This document shows, piece after piece, positions 4,402 through 6,172 of a stretch of DNA of 6,172 bases; position 1 is the stretch's first letter, and the number at the start of each line of letters is the position of its first letter. The notes beneath the pieces were generated by a model. That model was given only the letters and a program-made list of their open reading frames with translations. It was not told where the DNA came from and did not search any database. The translations under genes and the position numbers were made by a program. The stretch comes from an uncultured Bacilli bacterium (GTDB lineage: Bacteria > Bacillota_I > Bacilli_A > RF39 > UBA660), in contig CANRHM010000084.1 of the NCBI GenBank assembly GCA_947630415.1, positions 1 to 6,172 of the forward strand. Direction: 5' to 3'.

Positions 4402-6172
4402 TTGTATTGGAGCAAGCACTAGGCGGAAAGAGGAGATGTCGTTCGGACCCCCATTTGTGGTGCTGAAACCGAACACACCTGCTTTCGCAACATCGTTATA
4501 GTAGCCGCCACGGACAAACCATGGCCCCCAAGCGGAGTTTAAATAATTATCAAAGCCTCCATACCAAACCAAAGTTTCGGATAAGGCGTGTCCATAACAT
4601 ACTTCAGTAAAACTAGATGATAATGTGACTGGTTTTCCTGTATTGTTACTATCCTCCAAAGCACCCATGACACGTTCCCATGCACCACCACTCATATCAT
4701 AGACTCCAGTGATGTTTCCGGTAGTTGATGCCTTTTGTCCTGCTTCAGTATTATATGTGTTAGTGCAAGCAGATTTTTCCCTTGCATCTGCTGTTGTTCC
4801 TGCTATTCCGGTTATATAGCTTGAGCAGTTGTTGATATATATTTCTTTATCATCCGCTCCATAATCACTATTTCCATATTTTCCATACTTACTTTGGGAT
4901 AGGTAGGCTACTGCTCCCCATTCACTATTCTTACTCATGTGGATATCATAACTTTCATTATTTAAGAAACCATAAAAATTATACTTTTCTGTTTGCATCT
5001 TTCTTGAGGCATAAAAATCATTTGATACACTCATGTTTCTCCATGATGTTACTCCCGGTTTTATAATAGGTGTTAAAGAAGAATTATTGGCTTCGCCTTC
5101 ATTAAATATTTGTTCTTCATTACTTGTCTCAAACTTTCCATACCAAAATCCTTCTAATTGTTCTTCTCCAAAGATAAAGGCTGGATGCATCTTATAATTA
5201 TTAATATCACTTACTTCTGTACTTACGCCATTTATAAAGTTGATTTCTATTACTTTGGGGTTTAGATAGCAATTATAAGTATTATTACTGTAATCTGTAC
5301 ATTGACTTAGTTCTCCTTTTGTATCAATTATGCTTACATAGTTATATTCGTATCTTGGGATCCATACCCACATCGTATTAATATCGTCCATAGATATCGG
5401 TGTCCCCGCTACTACTTTTTCATAATATGCTCTATTATGTCCCTCTTTTGATGTTGTCGTTTCTACTACGGTTACTGCATTAGCCCAGTGTTGGGTTGCA
5501 TAATCATAACTCTTTCCTATATCTTGTTTTACCCATGAATTTAGTTCTTCATCATATACTACCGGTATCATTCCCTCCACTAATTCTGGTTTATTAGCAC
5601 CTGATGTATCTGTATAAGATGGTATTTCATGTGGTTCCTTTGGTTCAATTGGTCCAGGAATAGTATCATTTTGTGCATACACATTTACTTTTACGGAAAA
5701 AAACATATCATTATATATCCATTCTCCATTTTCATTTACTCCTGTGGCACTTGAATCTACCCACATTCTATATCTAAAATGTTTTTCATAACTATCATTT
5801 CCAGCATCTATCGTTTCTCTATATAACGTTTTTGCATTTGTAATTTCTTCATTTTTTAATATACTTGGTACTGCACTATCCCATAATGCACTATATAAAT
5901 TTAAATTGGTTTCTGTTGGTAATCCTGTTCCTTCGAGTTCACTTTCTTCTTCTCCACTTAAAGTAGTTAAATAGGTCTTTACTACGTTCTCTGGTAAGGT
6001 GGATTCTCTATCTCTAGTTAGATAAATCTCATAGTTAATAGCTGCTCCTTCAGTTTTTGCTCTTACATCAAAATCAAAGACTCCACTTTGATTACTTTTT
6101 AAAGCTTTTCCATTATCATCACTCATTGGAAAAGAATTAATTAAAGATACTCCTCCATCTTTACTTTTACTC
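4399..6172 (-). CDS. Large surface protein with C-terminal FGE/CLec-like domain, candidate DGR target (5' end missing)
   Basis: The reading frame is open to the right edge, so 590 C-terminal residues are visible and the N-terminus, probably with an export signal, is missing. The ATG at 6124-6126 is internal: it has no ribosome binding site and the frame continues upstream (SKSKDGGVSLINSFP). Numbering from the edge: residues 1 to about 165 look like a beta-rich extracellular domain; about 171-184 form a Pro-rich linker (IPGPIEPKEP); a region with MWVWIPRYEY at 267-276 leads into HPAF (329-332), FWYGKFETS, NSEWGAVAYL (415-424), YDMSGGAWERVMG (491-503), RGGYYN (554-559), AGVFGF and SFRLVL near the end. 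This series matches the formylglycine-generating-enzyme-like / C-type-lectin fold of gut Firmicute surface proteins and many DGR variable proteins; I see no evidence of enzyme activity. Several Cys could form disulfides. The final ~130 bp differ sharply in base composition. A binding or adhesion role is inference. Confidence 0.85.
   Translation of the reverse strand, partial: SKSKDGGVSLINSFPMSDDNGKALKSNQSGVFDFDVRAKTEGAAINYEIYLTRDRESTLPENVVKTYLTTLSGEEESELEGTGLPTETNLNLYSALWDSAVPSILKNEEITNAKTLYRETIDAGNDSYEKHFRYRMWVDSSATGVNENGEWIYNDMFFSVKVNVYAQNDTIPGPIEPKEPHEIPSYTDTSGANKPELVEGMIPVVYDEELNSWVKQDIGKSYDYATQHWANAVTVVETTTSKEGHNRAYYEKVVAGTPISMDDINTMWVWIPRYEYNYVSIIDTKGELSQCTDYSNNTYNCYLNPKVIEINFINGVSTEVSDINNYKMHPAFIFGEEQLEGFWYGKFETSNEEQIFNEGEANNSSLTPIIKPGVTSWRNMSVSNDFYASRKMQTEKYNFYGFLNNESYDIHMSKNSEWGAVAYLSQSKYGKYGNSDYGADDKEIYINNCSSYITGIAGTTADAREKSACTNTYNTEAGQKASTTGNITGVYDMSGGAWERVMGALEDSNNTGKPVTLSSSFTEVCYGHALSETLVWYGGFDNYLNSAWGPWFVRGGYYNDVAKAGVFGFSTTNGGPNDISSFRLVLAPIQ
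4411..4540 (-). other. Candidate DGR variable region (VR)
   Basis: This encodes roughly the last 45 residues, from NSAWGPWF through RGGYYN and AGVFGF to SFRLVL. By hand count it is about 55% GC (71 of 130), against about 30% (39 of 130) at 4861-4990 of the same gene. Coding-strand adenine is about 18% here against about 40% there. C-terminal position, length, GC elevation and adenine loss all fit a VR produced by adenine-directed mutagenic retrohoming. Runs of codons ending in C or T (TAC TAT AAC GAT GTT; GAC ATC TCC TCT TTC CGC) would fit descent from AAY-rich template codons but are not diagnostic. No matching template repeat is visible in this window, so the call is inference. Confidence 0.5.

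Noticed and set aside
4399..5190. Active sulfatase-modifying (formylglycine-generating) enzyme
   Set aside because: The domain shares the fold signature, but no sulfatase partner is present and the terminal sequence looks like that of binding or DGR-target proteins; I could not identify the catalytic Cys pair.
6124..6126. ATG as the true start of the large surface protein
   Set aside because: No ribosome binding site precedes it, and the same frame stays open to the right edge and encodes sensible sequence, so this Met is internal.
6145..6160. GATGGAGGAG-like Shine-Dalgarno sequence on the minus strand
   Set aside because: It lies inside the open frame (encoding DGGV), and no start codon follows at a usable distance.
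1..6172. DGR template repeat, reverse transcriptase or Avd inside the window
   Set aside because: No second GC-rich segment resembling 4405-4540 is seen, the intergenic gaps are all under 150 bp, and every gene is assigned to something else.
1..6172. CRISPR array, tRNA/rRNA gene, insertion sequence or riboswitch
   Set aside because: No regularly spaced repeats, cloverleaf-like segments, transposase frames or long structured leaders were seen by eye on either strand.

Overview
The window looks like chromosomal DNA from a low-GC, AT-rich Firmicute (Bacilli or Mollicutes-like gut lineage). Supporting signs are purine-rich GGAGG-type ribosome binding sites, the Bacilli gene pair yqeG-yqeH, and a large surface protein of a type known to me from uncultured gut Firmicutes. 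Genes end in TAA, TAG and, in one case, TGA, and Trp is read from TGG, so the standard bacterial code fits better than a TGA=Trp mycoplasma code. The taxonomic placement is inference.

Layout from left to right. Positions 1-98 (minus) hold the first 33 codons of a DUF362-type protein with its own promoter. Positions 145-1752 (minus) hold a two-gene unit, an EamA/DMT-type membrane transporter followed by an MmcQ/YjbR-family protein, with a good sigma-A-like promoter at 1783-1811. Positions 1900-2790 (plus) hold a classical short-chain dehydrogenase of the YhdF/YdaD type. It converges on yqeH, and a hairpin at 2789-2817 overlaps both stop codons. Positions 2816-4337 (minus) hold yqeG and yqeH, overlapping by 8 nt: a HAD phosphatase and a circularly permuted ribosome-assembly GTPase. 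Positions 4399-6172 (minus) hold the 3' 590 codons of a large, probably surface-exposed protein that runs off the right edge.

The most interesting object is that last gene. Its C-terminal domain has the formylglycine-generating-enzyme-like / C-type-lectin (CLec) look of diversity-generating retroelement (DGR) target proteins. Its final ~130 bp are about 55% GC, against about 30% in a comparison stretch of the same gene, and coding-strand adenine falls from about 40% to about 18% (hand counts). A small inverted repeat begins in the stop codon. Together these suggest a DGR variable region (VR). No reverse transcriptase, Avd or template repeat lies in the window, so the machinery would be beyond the right edge or elsewhere in the genome. 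The remaining genes look like ordinary housekeeping or metabolic genes.
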